Source of the DNA: Streptomyces sedi
GTDB taxonomy: Bacteria > Actinomycetota > Actinomycetes > Streptomycetales > Streptomycetaceae
DNA length: 64,000 bases
Assembly: GCF_006335015.1 (NCBI RefSeq)
Contig: NZ_VDGT01000007.1
Span: 186,001-250,000 of the forward strand
Reading direction: 5' to 3'
Shown here in pieces: positions 34,979 through 43,766 of this stretch; the first letter of the stretch is position 1, and the number at the start of each line of letters is the position of its first letter. The notes beneath the pieces were generated by a model, which saw nothing but the letters and a program-made list of their open reading frames with translations, was not told where the DNA came from and searched no databases. Position numbers and translations under genes: made by a program.

Positions 34979-35907
34979 CCGAACACCGTGCCACCGCCGT
35001 CGCGGTCCTCGGCTCCACCAACATGGACCTGGTCGCCTACACGGCCGTCGCCCCGCGCCGCGGGGAGACCGTCTCCGGCCGGGAGTTCCGCACCCTGCCC
35101 GGCGGCAAGGGCGCCAACCAGGCGATCGCCGCCGCCCGCGCCGGGGGCGCGGTCTCCATGATCGGCGCGGTCGGGGACGACGCGTTCGCGCCCCGGCTGC
35201 GTGCCGCGCTCGCCGAGGCGGGCGTGGACGTGGAGGGGCTGCGCACGGTGCCGGGCGCCAGCGGCGTCGCCCACATCGTGGTCGACGACGAGGGCGGCAA
35301 CTCGATCGTCGTGGTGCCCGGCGCCAACGGCGCCGTGACCGGCCTGGCGGCGGGCGACGAGGCCAGGATCGCGGCGGCCGACGCGCTGCTGATGCAGCTG
35401 GAGCTGCCGCCCGAGGCCGTGCTCGCCGGGGCGCGCGCCGCCCGCGCGCACGGGGTGCGCACGGTGCTCACCCCGGCGCCGGCCCGTCCCCTGTCCGACG
35501 AACTGCTCTCGCTCGTCGACCTGTTGGTGCCCAACGAGCACGAGGCCGCCGCGCTGGCCGGCACCTCGGAGCCGCTGGCCGCCGCCCGGGCGCTGCTGGA
35601 GCTGGTGCCCGAGGTGGTGATCACCCTGGGCGCCGCCGGCAGCCTGTACGCCTCCCGCACCTCCGAGCCGGTCAGCGTGCCGGCGGTGCGGGTGCGGGCG
35701 GTGGACAGCACGGCGGCCGGCGACACGTTCGTCGGCGCGCTGGCGGTGGCCGCCGGCGAGGGCCGGCCCATGCCGGGGGCCATGGCCTGGGCGTCGGCCG
35801 CCGCCGCGCTCTCCGTCAGCCGCCCCGGCGCCTCGGCCTCGATGCCGGGGCGCGCCGAGATCGACCTCCTGCACAGCACCGCGCCGAACTCCTGGACCAG
35901 CTCGTGA
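34975..35907 (+). CDS. rbsK: Ribokinase-like PfkB sugar kinase
   Basis: A 310-residue cytoplasmic kinase. GGKGANQA binds the sugar, TPAPA and NEHEA are typical ribokinase segments, and DSTAAGDTFVGAL is the PfkB signature with the catalytic Asp. It would phosphorylate ribose or a close pentose at O5 for the pentose phosphate pathway. Downstream of four ARH-type hydrolases, the natural reading is that they release ribose for this enzyme. Starts and stops overlap neighbours by four bases. Confidence 0.85.
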   Translation: MTEHRATAVAVLGSTNMDLVAYTAVAPRRGETVSGREFRTLPGGKGANQAIAAARAGGAVSMIGAVGDDAFAPRLRAALAEAGVDVEGLRTVPGASGVAHIVVDDEGGNSIVVVPGANGAVTGLAAGDEARIAAADALLMQLELPPEAVLAGARAARAHGVRTVLTPAPARPLSDELLSLVDLLVPNEHEAAALAGTSEPLAAARALLELVPEVVITLGAAGSLYASRTSEPVSVPAVRVRAVDSTAAGDTFVGALAVAAGEGRPMPGAMAWASAAAALSVSRPGASASMPGRAEIDLLHSTAPNSWTSS

Positions 35908-37172
35908 ACGTTTCCCGCAACTCCCCCCCGACCACCGCGCCCGCCTCCGCCTCCGACCGCGATCAGGCCCCCGGCGAGGGGCCGCGCCCCGGGCCGCTTG
36001 AGGGGCTGCGGGTGTTGGACCTGGCCACCCTCTTCGCCGGCCCGCTGGCCGCCACCCTGCTGGGCGACTTCGGCGCCGAGGTGGTCAAGGTCGAGCATCC
36101 CCGCAGGCCGGACCCGTCCCGCGGGCACGGCCCCGACAAGGACGGCGTCGGCCTGTGGTGGAAGCTCCTGGGCCGCAACAAGCGCAACGTGACGCTCGAC
36201 CTCTCCACGCCCGAGGGCCGCGAGCTGCTGCTGCGGCTCGCCGCCGACGCGGACGTGGTGATCGAGAACTTCCGCCCCGGCACCCTGGAGCGCTGGGGCC
36301 TGGGCCCGGACGAACTGCACGCCGTCAACCCGCGGTTGGTGCTGGCCAGGGTCACCGGCTTCGGCCAGTTCGGGCCCTACGCGCGCCGGCCGGGGTTCGG
36401 CACGCTGGCCGAGGCGATGAGCGGCTTCGCCGCGATCACCGGGGAGCCGGACGGGCCGCCGACGCTGCCGCCGTTCGGGCTGGCCGACTCGATCGCGGCG
36501 CTGACCACGGCGTACGCGGTGATGACGGCGCTGGCCGGGCGGGCGACCACCGGCCAGGGCCAGGTCGTGGACATGGCGATCATCGAGCCGCTGCTGACCG
36601 TGCTCGGCCCCCAGCCGCTCTGGTACGACCAGCTCGGCTACGTGCAGCCCCGCACGGGCAACCGTTCCACCAACAACGCGCCGCGCAACACCTATCGGAC
36701 GGCCGACGGCCACTGGGTGGCGGTCTCCACCTCGGCCCAGTCGATCGCCGAGCGCGTGATGCGGCTGGTCGGCAGGCCCGAGCTGATCGAGGAGGAGTGG
36801 TTCGCGACCGGCTCGGGCCGCGCCGCGCACGCCGACGAGCTGGACGCGGCCGTCGGCTCCTGGATCGGCCGCCACGAACGGGACGCGGTCGTCGCCGCGT
36901 TCGAGGAGGCGCAGGCGGCGATCGCCCCGATCCACGACGTGCGGGATGTCCTCGCCGACCCGCAGTACCGGGCGCTGGGCACGATCACCGAGGTCGAGGA
37001 CGAGGAACTGGGCACGGTGCGGATGCAGAACGTGCTCTTCCGACTCTCCGAGACGCCCGGCGCGATCCGCTGGGCCGGCCGGCCGCACGGCGCCGACACC
37101 GACGCGGTCCTGGGTGAACTCGGTGTCCCCGCCGAGGAGATCGCCCGGCTGCGGGCCGAGGGCACGCTGTGA
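35904..37172 (+). CDS. Family III (CaiB/BaiF) CoA-transferase
   Basis: A 422-residue enzyme with the family opening GLRVLDLATLFAGPLAATLLGDFGAEVVKVE and the probable catalytic Asp195 in FGLADSIAAL. Family III enzymes pass CoA from a thioester such as succinyl-CoA to an organic acid. Paired with the CitE-like lyase next to it, it recalls succinyl-CoA:citramalate CoA-transferase with citramalyl-CoA lyase. Its presence in a ribose-conjugate operon suggests the aglycone is a carboxylic acid. The first 35 residues are disordered. GTG 35904 overlaps the kinase stop. Confidence 0.83.
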   Translation: MNVSRNSPPTTAPASASDRDQAPGEGPRPGPLEGLRVLDLATLFAGPLAATLLGDFGAEVVKVEHPRRPDPSRGHGPDKDGVGLWWKLLGRNKRNVTLDLSTPEGRELLLRLAADADVVIENFRPGTLERWGLGPDELHAVNPRLVLARVTGFGQFGPYARRPGFGTLAEAMSGFAAITGEPDGPPTLPPFGLADSIAALTTAYAVMTALAGRATTGQGQVVDMAIIEPLLTVLGPQPLWYDQLGYVQPRTGNRSTNNAPRNTYRTADGHWVAVSTSAQSIAERVMRLVGRPELIEEEWFATGSGRAAHADELDAAVGSWIGRHERDAVVAAFEEAQAAIAPIHDVRDVLADPQYRALGTITEVEDEELGTVRMQNVLFRLSETPGAIRWAGRPHGADTDAVLGELGVPAEEIARLRAEGTL

Positions 37173-38035
37173 ACGGCGCCGAGGTCCACGAGTCGACGCC
37201 GGCGGCGGCGCTGACCTGGCTCTACGCGCCGGGCGACCGGCCCGAGGTGGTCGCGAAGGCGCTGCGCTCCGGCGCGGACGTGGTGATCGTCGACCTGGAG
37301 GACGCGGTCGCCCCCGCGCGCAAGGGCCACGCCCTGGACGCCACCGCCGAGCTGCTGACGGAGCGTCAGCCGGTGCCGGTGCAGGTCCGGGTCAACGCGC
37401 TGGACGGGCCGTTGGCCAGGCGCGAGGTCGAACGGCTGGCGGGCCTGCCGGGGCTGGCCGGGCTGCGGCTGCCCAAGACCCGTTCGCCGGCGGAGCTGGC
37501 GGCGGTCGCGGAGTGGGCGGGGCCCGCCGGAGCGGTGCCGGAGCTCTGGCCGCTGTTGGAGAGCGCGGTGGGGCTTGAGCGGGCGTTCGCCATCGCCGAG
37601 GGGCATCCGGCGGTCGCCGGGCTGGCCCTCGGCGAGGCCGACCTGCGGGCCGAGCTGGGCGTGGCCGACGAGGCGGGCCTGGCCTGGGCCAGGGGCCGGG
37701 CGGTGGTCGCGGCGCGCGCCGCCGGCCTGGAGCCGCCGGCCCAGTCCGTCTACCCGGACGTGCGCGACCTGGCGGGGCTCGCGGCCTCCTGCGCGCGGGG
37801 CCGCGCCCTCGGCCTCCTCGGCCGCGCGGCCATCCATCCCCGTCAACTCCCGGTGATCGAGGAGGCGTTCGCCCCCACCGCCGAGGAGGTCGCGGCGGCC
37901 GGCGAGATCACGGCGGCGGCCGAGACGGACTCCGGCGCGCTCGCCCTGCCCGACGGCCGCTTCGTCGACGCTGCGGTCGTCGCCGGCGCCCGCCGCACGT
38001 TGGCGCTGGCCGCGCGGGCGAGGGGCGGGGGGTAG
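37169..38035 (+). CDS. CitE-like (HpcH/HpaI superfamily) acyl-CoA lyase
   Basis: A 288-residue TIM-barrel enzyme. ALTWLYAPGDRPEVVAKAL and VVIVDLEDAVAPARK are the CitE-family CoA and Mg2+ segments; GEADLRAELG and the late AIHPRQLPVIEEAF are further hallmarks. Relatives cleave malyl-CoA, citramalyl-CoA or citryl-CoA-type thioesters, or hydrolyse malyl-CoA. It should act on the product of the preceding CoA-transferase. Last gene of the array; GTG 37169 overlaps the transferase stop. Confidence 0.82.
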   Translation: MNGAEVHESTPAAALTWLYAPGDRPEVVAKALRSGADVVIVDLEDAVAPARKGHALDATAELLTERQPVPVQVRVNALDGPLARREVERLAGLPGLAGLRLPKTRSPAELAAVAEWAGPAGAVPELWPLLESAVGLERAFAIAEGHPAVAGLALGEADLRAELGVADEAGLAWARGRAVVAARAAGLEPPAQSVYPDVRDLAGLAASCARGRALGLLGRAAIHPRQLPVIEEAFAPTAEEVAAAGEITAAAETDSGALALPDGRFVDAAVVAGARRTLALAARARGGG

Positions 38036-38088
38036 CGCGCCCGTCGGGGGGTGTCCGGGCGCGGGTCGGCGGCGCGGCCCGAACCGGC

Positions 38089-38119
38089 TTGACCTCATGT
38101 GCGGTTGAAGTTTCAGGAT
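38089..38119 (+). promoter_or_regulatory. Promoter-like boxes with predicted leaderless start
   Basis: TTGACC (38089-38094) and CAGGAT (38114-38119) are 19 bases apart; the ATG at 38123 lies four bases after the second box. A transcript starting there would be leaderless, which also explains the lack of a Shine-Dalgarno sequence. Confidence 0.45.
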
Positions 38120-38122
38120 GGC

Positions 38123-38755
38123 ATGGTGACTGACTACGGAAGCACCCTCATCGACGTCTGGGAACTGCCCGAGGAGCGGATCGACGCGTCCGTCGCGCGC
38201 TGGCGCGAGCGCGTCGGACTCATCCGCACCGCCCCCGGGTTCCGGGACGCGCGGCTGCATCGCCGGCTCTCCCCCGAGGCCCCGTTCGGCCTGGTCAACG
38301 TGGCGCACTGGGACAGCGTCGAGGCCAGGGACGAGGCCCTGGCGCACCCCGGCTTCACCGCTTCGGCGGCCACCGCGAACGGCTATGCCACCGTGCACGG
38401 CGGGTGGTACGACGTGGTGGCCGACCTCACCGCGCCGGGCGGCGGCGACGCCGGGGCGGGGGCGGGTATCACCTTCGTCAGCGTCTTCGAGCTGCCGGAG
38501 GAACAGGTCGACGCAATCCTGCCGCACTGGCTCGACCACGCGGAGTCGGTGAGCAAGGCGCCCGGCTTCCGGGACGGCCGGCTGCACCGCGCGGTGGCCC
38601 CGGACGCCCGTTTCCCGCTGGTGCTGGTGGCGCGCTGGGACAGCGTCGACGCCTGGCGCGCGGCGGACGACGACGTGCACCGGCGGGGCCTTCCGCCCCT
38701 ACCCGAGCACGGCGCCGCCCATCCCGCGCTGTTCAGGACCGTCGCCGCGTTCTGA
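38123..38755 (+). CDS. Tandem ABM-domain (antibiotic biosynthesis monooxygenase-like) protein
   Basis: About 210 residues made of two copies of a dimeric alpha/beta-barrel domain. The halves align: STLIDVWELPEERIDASVARW with ITFVSVFELPEEQVDAILPHW, and APGFRDARLHRRLSPEAPF with APGFRDGRLHRAVAPDARF, then VNVAHWDSVEA with VLVARWDSVDA. A fused duplicate can form the barrel within one chain. Such proteins include cofactor-free oxygenases and haem-related enzymes, but most are uncharacterised. The start may instead be GTG 38099. Despite the name there is no sign that it serves the tetramate cluster 30 kb away. Confidence 0.75.
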   Translation: MVTDYGSTLIDVWELPEERIDASVARWRERVGLIRTAPGFRDARLHRRLSPEAPFGLVNVAHWDSVEARDEALAHPGFTASAATANGYATVHGGWYDVVADLTAPGGGDAGAGAGITFVSVFELPEEQVDAILPHWLDHAESVSKAPGFRDGRLHRAVAPDARFPLVLVARWDSVDAWRAADDDVHRRGLPPLPEHGAAHPALFRTVAAF

Positions 38756-38911
38756 ACGCGCGGCGGCGCGCCCCGAGCCGCCGGCGGATCACCCCTGGCC
38801 ACCGTCCGGCTCGCCGCCCTCCCCGCCCGGCTCCGGACGCCCGCCGCGCAGGAGGACGGCGGGCGAGGCGCGGGCCCGCGCCTCGCGCCAGGCTCCCTCG
38901 TCGAACGTGTC

Positions 38912-39700
38912 TCAACGCGGGCTGAGATAAGGCGTGGTGACGGTCAGTGGGTGGAAGCCGAGGCGTCGCAGGATGGGGCGGCTCTCGGCGGAGGCGTCGA
39001 CGTGGAGCCAGCGGGTGCCGGCCCGCTCCGCCCGCGCCGCGCGGTGGGCCACCAGGGCGCGGTAGATGCCCCTGCCGCGCCACTCGGGGAGGGTGCCGCC
39101 GCCCCAGAGCCCGGCGAAACCGGACTCCGAGTTCAGCTCCAACCGGGCCGCGCAGACCGGGAGTTCACCCGCGAGGACCAGCGAGAGCCGGACCGTGTCG
39201 GGCGCCTCGGCGAGCTGGGCGGCGAGCCTTCGGCGCAGCGGCTCCTGGTCGCCCCCGAACACCCGGCGGTGCGCGTCGAGCACGCCCGCCAGGTCCCCCG
39301 GGTCGGTGATCTCCCGCACGGTGACGCCCTCGGGCCAGACCGGTGTCCGGTCCAGCGCCCTCACCTCGGCGACCATCACGGTCTCCGGCTCCTCGGCGAG
39401 GAAGCCGGCGGCGGTCAACCGGTCGCCGAGGTCGGCCGGTTGGTCGTGCCCGTAGAGCTTCCACTCGAAGGGCATCCCCAACGCGCCGTAGTGCGCGAGC
39501 TGTTCGGCGATCGCCGCGTCCGCCTCGGCCGCCGAGGCGAACCCCGACCAGACCACCCCGCTCCAGCCTCCGCGTCCGCTGGTCTGGCGCACCACGGCGC
39601 CGTCGCGTTCCACCCGCGCGCCCGGCTCGTCGGGGGCGGCGTCGCGGCGCAGCGCCCGGTCGTAGCGCGCACGCAGCGCGTCGAGGTCCGTGTCGTCCAT
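38912..39700 (-). CDS. GNAT-family N-acetyltransferase
   Basis: A 262-residue protein with the acetyl-CoA motif LPEWRGRGIYRALVAHR near residue 210, preceded by SGFAGLWGGG and followed by LHVDASAESRPILRRLGF, which closes the GNAT fold. The N-terminal half is a helical and beta extension that may bind the acceptor. ATG 39700 is preferred; the frame continues to 39952 but overlaps the neighbouring gene's upstream region and has poor protein character. Acceptor unknown. Confidence 0.78.
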   Translation of the reverse strand: MDDTDLDALRARYDRALRRDAAPDEPGARVERDGAVVRQTSGRGGWSGVVWSGFASAAEADAAIAEQLAHYGALGMPFEWKLYGHDQPADLGDRLTAAGFLAEEPETVMVAEVRALDRTPVWPEGVTVREITDPGDLAGVLDAHRRVFGGDQEPLRRRLAAQLAEAPDTVRLSLVLAGELPVCAARLELNSESGFAGLWGGGTLPEWRGRGIYRALVAHRAARAERAGTRWLHVDASAESRPILRRLGFHPLTVTTPYLSPR

Positions 39701-39950
39701 CCCGCCATCCCAGCGCCTCGGCGCCGGGCGCACCAACCCGTTTTCCGCCGGCCGCCCGAACGAGGGCACCAACTCGGCGCGGTCGCCCGGCCGTTCGCCC
39801 TCTGGTGCGGACCAACGCCCGGCGGGTAGCGTCCGCACCGTCGCGCGCGGCGTTCCCGGGGTCCCCACGGCCCCGGCGGGTCCGTCGCCCCCGTGCGGCG
39901 CCCACGTCGCGAGGAAAGTCCCCCGTCCCCCACGTTCAGGGAGTTCCGCC

Positions 39951-41198
39951 ATGCCACGACGTCACCCCACCCAGCACGGCCAGGGCTCGCGCGCCCGGCG
40001 CCGGGCCGGTCGGCTGCTGGCCGCCGGCACACTGGTGGCCGTCGCGCCGCTGGGCGCGCTGGCCTGGTCGGCCGGCGCGGCCGAGGAGTCGCCGGAGCCG
40101 GCGGCGGTGCCGCTGGAGAACCTCACCGTCTCGACCGAGCAGGTCGCCGAGGGGCTCACCCGCCCCACCGCCGTGGCCGCGCCGGACGACGGCACCGACC
40201 GGCTGTTCATCACGGAGAAGGAGGGCGTGGTCCGGGCCTACGAGCCCGGAACCGGCCTCGCCGAGGAGCCGTTGGTCGACCTGACCGACGTGGTCGACGG
40301 GTCGGGCAACGAACGCGGGCTGCTCGGCATCGAGGTGGCCCCCGACTTCGCCGACAGCCAGGAGCTGTATCTCGCCTACACCTCGCTGCCGGACGGCGAC
40401 GTGACGCTGGCCCGCTACGGGGTGGCCGACGAGGGGCTGGAGGTGCTGCTGAGCGAGGAGCACCCGCAGACCAACCACAACGGCGGCCAGTTGGCGTTCG
40501 GCCCCGACGGCCTCCTCTACTGGGGCCTGGGCGACGGCGGCGGCGCCGGCGACCCGGACGGCAACGGGCAGCGCCTGGACACGCTCGCCGGCACCATCCT
40601 GCGGCTGGACGTGAGCCAGTCCTGCGGTGAACTCGCCTACTGCGTACCGGAGGACAACCCGTTCGTCGACGAGGCCGAGGCGCGCGGCGAGATCTGGTCG
40701 TACGGGCTGCGCAACCCGTGGCGGTTCTCGTTCGACCCGGCCGACGGCTCGCTGTGGATCGGCGATGTCGGGCAGGGCGCCTGGGAGGAGGTCAACCACC
40801 TGGCGGCCGACGAGGGCGGCGCCAACCTCGGCTGGGCCTGCCGCGAGGGCGGCGAGGAGTTCGACCCGGGTCAGTGCGAGGACGGCGCGAGCTTCACGGA
40901 GCCGGTCTTCACCTACGCCACCTCCGTCGACGGCTGCGCCGTGATCGGCGGACACGTCTACCGGGGCGCCGAGTTCGCCGACCTGGCCGAGGGCACCTAT
41001 GTGGCGACTGACTACTGCTCCAACACCGTCTGGGGCCTGCGCGCCGACGGCTCGGGCGGCTACGAGGACGCGGTGATAGGCGAGTTCCCGACCCAGGTGT
41101 CCGCGTTCGGCGAGACCGTGGACGGCGAGCTGTATGTCGTCAACGACCTGCCGGGGCAGCTGCACCGGGTGACCTTCGCCGAGTCCGGGGCCGAGTGA
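39951..41198 (+). CDS. Secreted PQQ-type glucose/sorbosone dehydrogenase-like protein
   Basis: A 415-residue exported six-bladed beta-propeller. A signal peptide (residues 1-44, Arg-rich then hydrophobic, ending AGAAEE) is followed by GSDH-family blades: GLLGIEVAPDF, TNHNGGQLAFGPDGLLYWGLGDGGG, WSYGLRNPWRFSFDPADGSLWIGDVGQ. Characterised relatives oxidise aldoses with PQQ; many actinobacterial members may have other roles. Cysteine pairs (SCGELAYC; CREGGEEFDPGQC) suggest disulfides. ATG 39951 follows CAGGGAG. A terminator hairpin follows at 41231. Confidence 0.82.
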   Translation: MPRRHPTQHGQGSRARRRAGRLLAAGTLVAVAPLGALAWSAGAAEESPEPAAVPLENLTVSTEQVAEGLTRPTAVAAPDDGTDRLFITEKEGVVRAYEPGTGLAEEPLVDLTDVVDGSGNERGLLGIEVAPDFADSQELYLAYTSLPDGDVTLARYGVADEGLEVLLSEEHPQTNHNGGQLAFGPDGLLYWGLGDGGGAGDPDGNGQRLDTLAGTILRLDVSQSCGELAYCVPEDNPFVDEAEARGEIWSYGLRNPWRFSFDPADGSLWIGDVGQGAWEEVNHLAADEGGANLGWACREGGEEFDPGQCEDGASFTEPVFTYATSVDGCAVIGGHVYRGAEFADLAEGTYVATDYCSNTVWGLRADGSGGYEDAVIGEFPTQVSAFGETVDGELYVVNDLPGQLHRVTFAESGAE

Positions 41199-41230
41199 CG
41201 GTTCACCTCCCGGGTGACTGAAAGCCGTGG

Positions 41231-41269
41231 AACGGCCCGGTGCGTCCCCGTGGGGCGCGCCGGGCCGTT
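41231..41269 (+). terminator. Rho-independent-type hairpin after the sugar dehydrogenase
   Basis: A 10-base perfect stem: AACGGCCCGG (41231-41240) pairs with CCGGGCCGTT (41260-41269), followed by CGGTCTTCTCC with some T residues. It separates the dehydrogenase from the riboswitch-controlled operon. Confidence 0.78.
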
Positions 41270-41319
41270 CGGTCTTCTCCGGCGCCTGGCCGGGCACGCG
41301 TTCCCAGGGTGGTCAGATG

Positions 41320-41480
41320 AACGCTTTTTCTCTACTCTTGGGGAGATTCCGTCAACGACGGATGGACAATTGAGCGCGACTGGTCCGGGGGAAGTCCGGT
41401 GGGATTCCGGCACTGACCTGCAACCGTGTGCGGCGAGCCCCGTGGGGCGCCGTGAGTCGGATCGCCCGGCCGCCGCGTGG
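41320..41480 (+). promoter_or_regulatory. Cobalamin riboswitch
   Basis: The conserved aptamer core is plain at 41389-41427: GGAAGTCCGGTGGGATTCCG then GCACTGACCTGCAACCGTG, matching the B12-box pattern GGGAA..GGTG..A..CCG..CTG..GCAACCGTG, with P3 stem CCGG/CCGG. A GC-rich variable hairpin follows, then GTGAGTCGGATCGCCCGG, equivalent to the conserved 3' strand. Outer limits are approximate. B12 binding should lower expression of the operon that starts at 41635. The remaining leader (41481-41634) contains a small GTGGAGTCCAC hairpin at 41511-41521 that could take part in the switch. Confidence 0.85.
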
Positions 41481-41634
41481 TTTCCACTTCTCACTGTCAT
41501 GGTTCGCAGCGTGGAGTCCACAGCCCCCGGCTGGCCGACCCCCGCCGCTCGCGTCGCGCGTGCGCCGGGGTTTCTCATGTCCGGGCGTGCGTCGGGGCTT
41601 CGTGCCTCGGGCCTGGGAAAGGTCAGGTCCCTCG

Positions 41635-42651
41635 ATGGCACGCCGTTCGGTCGGCTCGGCCGCGCTCGGTGCGCTGCTGGCGCTGCTGGCCGCCCTGTTG
41701 GCCCCGCTCTCGCCCGCCTCCGCCGCCCCCGGGCTGGCCAGGCCGGCCGCCGGCTCCGCCGGTTTCTGCCCGGACGCCTCGGGCGTGACCGTCGTCGTCG
41801 ACTTCCGTGAGCTGGGCGGCGGACGGGTGGTGCGCTGCGCGCACGGGCCGCAGGCGGACGGGCTCGCGGCACTGCGCAACGCGGGCTTCACCGTGGCCGG
41901 GACCAACCGTTGGGGCGACGCGTTCATCTGCCGCATCAACGGCCGCCCCGGCGTGGACAGCGAGCCGTGCGTGGACACCCCGCCGTCGACGGCCTACTGG
42001 TCGTACTGGCACGCGGGCGACGGCGAGAACTGGACCTACAGCCAGCGCGGCGCGACCTACCGCACCCCGCCGGAGGGCAGCTTCGACGGCTGGTCGTTCT
42101 CGTTGAACCAGGAGGAGGGCTCGGCCCCCGCCCCGGGGCTGGCCGCGCGGCGGCCCTCGGACGGCGGGGGTTCCGACGGCCCCGGAGGCGCGGGTGGCGA
42201 CCAGGGCGGCGCGGGCGGCGACAGCGGCGGGCCGGGCGCGGGCGCGGATCCCGGCGGCGCGGCGGGCGGCGGCTCCTCGCCCGGCGGCCCGGGGGACGCG
42301 GGCGAGCTGCCTCCGGACGCGGAGAGCGACGTGGAGGACGAGGAACGCGAGGAGGAGGCCGAGGAGGAGCCGGACGAGGAGCCGGACGAGGACGTCGACG
42401 ACGACCGGTCGGCCGAGGCGGCGCCGCTGCCGACCGAGGACGCCGAATGGAGCGGCACCGACGAGGAGTTCGAGGAGCAGTCGGCCGCGCGCGACGACTC
42501 GGGCGGCCCCTCCGCCGGCACCGTCGCCACCCTGGGTCTGCTGGTGGCGCTGCTGGGCGCCGGCGGACTGACCGCCTGGCGGCGGCGTCGCGCCGCCGCC
42601 GCGAGCACCGCCGGCGCGGGCGCCGACGAGCGACCGGCCGATGAACGGTGA
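41635..42651 (+). CDS. Membrane-anchored DUF4430-like surface protein of the B12 operon
   Basis: A 338-residue exported protein. Residues 1-31 are a signal peptide (ALLALLAALLAPLSPASAAP). Residues 40-155 form a compact domain with FCPDASGVTVVVDF, AYWSYWHAGDGENWTYSQRG and EGSFDGWSFSL, resembling DUF4430, the C-terminal beta domain of transcobalamin-type proteins. Then a roughly 120-residue Gly/Pro/acidic spacer, a membrane helix (TVATLGLLVALLGAGGLTAW) and an Arg-rich cytoplasmic end. No LPxTG or LAxTG motif is visible, so anchoring is by the helix. First gene after the cobalamin riboswitch; the stop overlaps the ecfT GTG. Confidence 0.75.
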   Translation: MARRSVGSAALGALLALLAALLAPLSPASAAPGLARPAAGSAGFCPDASGVTVVVDFRELGGGRVVRCAHGPQADGLAALRNAGFTVAGTNRWGDAFICRINGRPGVDSEPCVDTPPSTAYWSYWHAGDGENWTYSQRGATYRTPPEGSFDGWSFSLNQEEGSAPAPGLAARRPSDGGGSDGPGGAGGDQGGAGGDSGGPGAGADPGGAAGGGSSPGGPGDAGELPPDAESDVEDEEREEEAEEEPDEEPDEDVDDDRSAEAAPLPTEDAEWSGTDEEFEEQSAARDDSGGPSAGTVATLGLLVALLGAGGLTAWRRRRAAAASTAGAGADERPADER

Positions 42652-43766
42652 CGGCGACCGTGCCGGGCGTCCGGCGCGGCGCCGGGCCGCTGCCCCGGGC
42701 GCTGCACCCGGGCGCCTGGTGGCTGTGGGCGCTCTGCCTTGCCGTGGTCGCCAGCCGCACCACCAACCCGCTGCTGCTGGCCTGTCTGATCGCGGTGGCC
42801 GGACTTGTGGTGGCGCGCCGCAGGGGGGACGCGCCGTGGGCGCTGTCGTTCCGGATGTATCTGCTGTTCGGCGCGGTGATCGTGGTGGTGCGCGTCCTCT
42901 TCCGGATCGTCTTCGGCGGCGGGGGCGGCGAGACGGTGTTGGTGAACCTGCCGGAGATCCCGCTGCCCGAAGCGGCGGCCGGCATCCGGCTGCTGGGCCC
43001 GGTGGCGGCCGAGGAGGTGCTCGGTGGCGCGTATGACGGGCTGCGGCTGGCGGCCATGGTGATCTGCGTCGGCGCGGCCAACGCGCTGGCCAACCCGAAG
43101 CGGCTGCTGAAGACCCTGCCGGGCGCGCTGCACGAGATCGGCACCTCGGTGGTGGTGGCGCTGAGCGTGGCGCCCCAACTGGTGGAGAGCGTCGGCCGGG
43201 TGCGCCGCGCCCGGCGGCTGCGCGGCGGCGTCGGCAGGGGGCGGCGCGCGGTGCGCGGCATCCTGATCCCGGTGCTGGAGGACGCGTTGAGCCGTTCGCT
43301 GGCGCTGGCCGCGGCGATGTCCTCGCGCGGCTACGGGCGCACCGGCGCGGTGGCCGGCGGACGGCGCGCGCTGGTGGGGACGCTGGTGATCGGCGGGCTG
43401 CTGGGGGTGTGCGCGGGGCTCTACGGGCTGCTGGACGGCTCGGCGCCGCCGGCCCTGGGGCTGCCGCTGCTACTGGGCGGGCTTGCCGTCGCGGTGGCCG
43501 GACTGGCGGCCGGCGGCCGGCGGGTGCGGCGCACCGGCTACCGGCCCGACCGCTGGCGCGGCGCCGAACTCCTCACCGTGGGCAGCGGGTTGGCCGCGGC
43601 CCTGGTGATGCACCTGGCGACGGAGATCGACCCGGCGGACATCTACCCGTCGTTGACGCCGCTGAGCTGGCCCGAGGTCTCCGCGCTGCCGCTGGCGGCG
43701 ATCCTGCTGGGCCTGCTGCCCGGCTATCTCACCCCGCCCCCGCCGACCTCGGAGGTGCCGGCGTGA
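42648..43766 (+). CDS. ecfT: ECF transporter transmembrane (T) component
   Basis: A 372-residue membrane protein of the EcfT family with several hydrophobic helices and the cytoplasmic coupling region (RVRRARRLRGG, then SSRGYGRTG) that grips the ATPases. Together with the two following genes it forms a group-I-like ECF importer. It starts at GTG 42648 within the previous stop and ends within the next start. Confidence 0.85.
   Translation: MTATVPGVRRGAGPLPRALHPGAWWLWALCLAVVASRTTNPLLLACLIAVAGLVVARRRGDAPWALSFRMYLLFGAVIVVVRVLFRIVFGGGGGETVLVNLPEIPLPEAAAGIRLLGPVAAEEVLGGAYDGLRLAAMVICVGAANALANPKRLLKTLPGALHEIGTSVVVALSVAPQLVESVGRVRRARRLRGGVGRGRRAVRGILIPVLEDALSRSLALAAAMSSRGYGRTGAVAGGRRALVGTLVIGGLLGVCAGLYGLLDGSAPPALGLPLLLGGLAVAVAGLAAGGRRVRRTGYRPDRWRGAELLTVGSGLAAALVMHLATEIDPADIYPSLTPLSWPEVSALPLAAILLGLLPGYLTPPPPTSEVPA

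Noticed and set aside
38123..38755. Tailoring monooxygenase of the tetramate cluster
   Set aside because: The ABM domain name invites it, but the gene is 30 kb away behind several unrelated operons.
38912..39952. N-terminally extended form of the GNAT protein
   Set aside because: The first 84 codons are low-complexity and run through the promoter region of the divergent dehydrogenase; the start at 39700 gives a normal protein.
42520..42651. LPxTG-type sorting signal at the end of the first B12-operon protein
   Set aside because: A hydrophobic helix and Arg tail are present but no LPxTG or LAxTG precedes them; it is treated as a plain membrane anchor.
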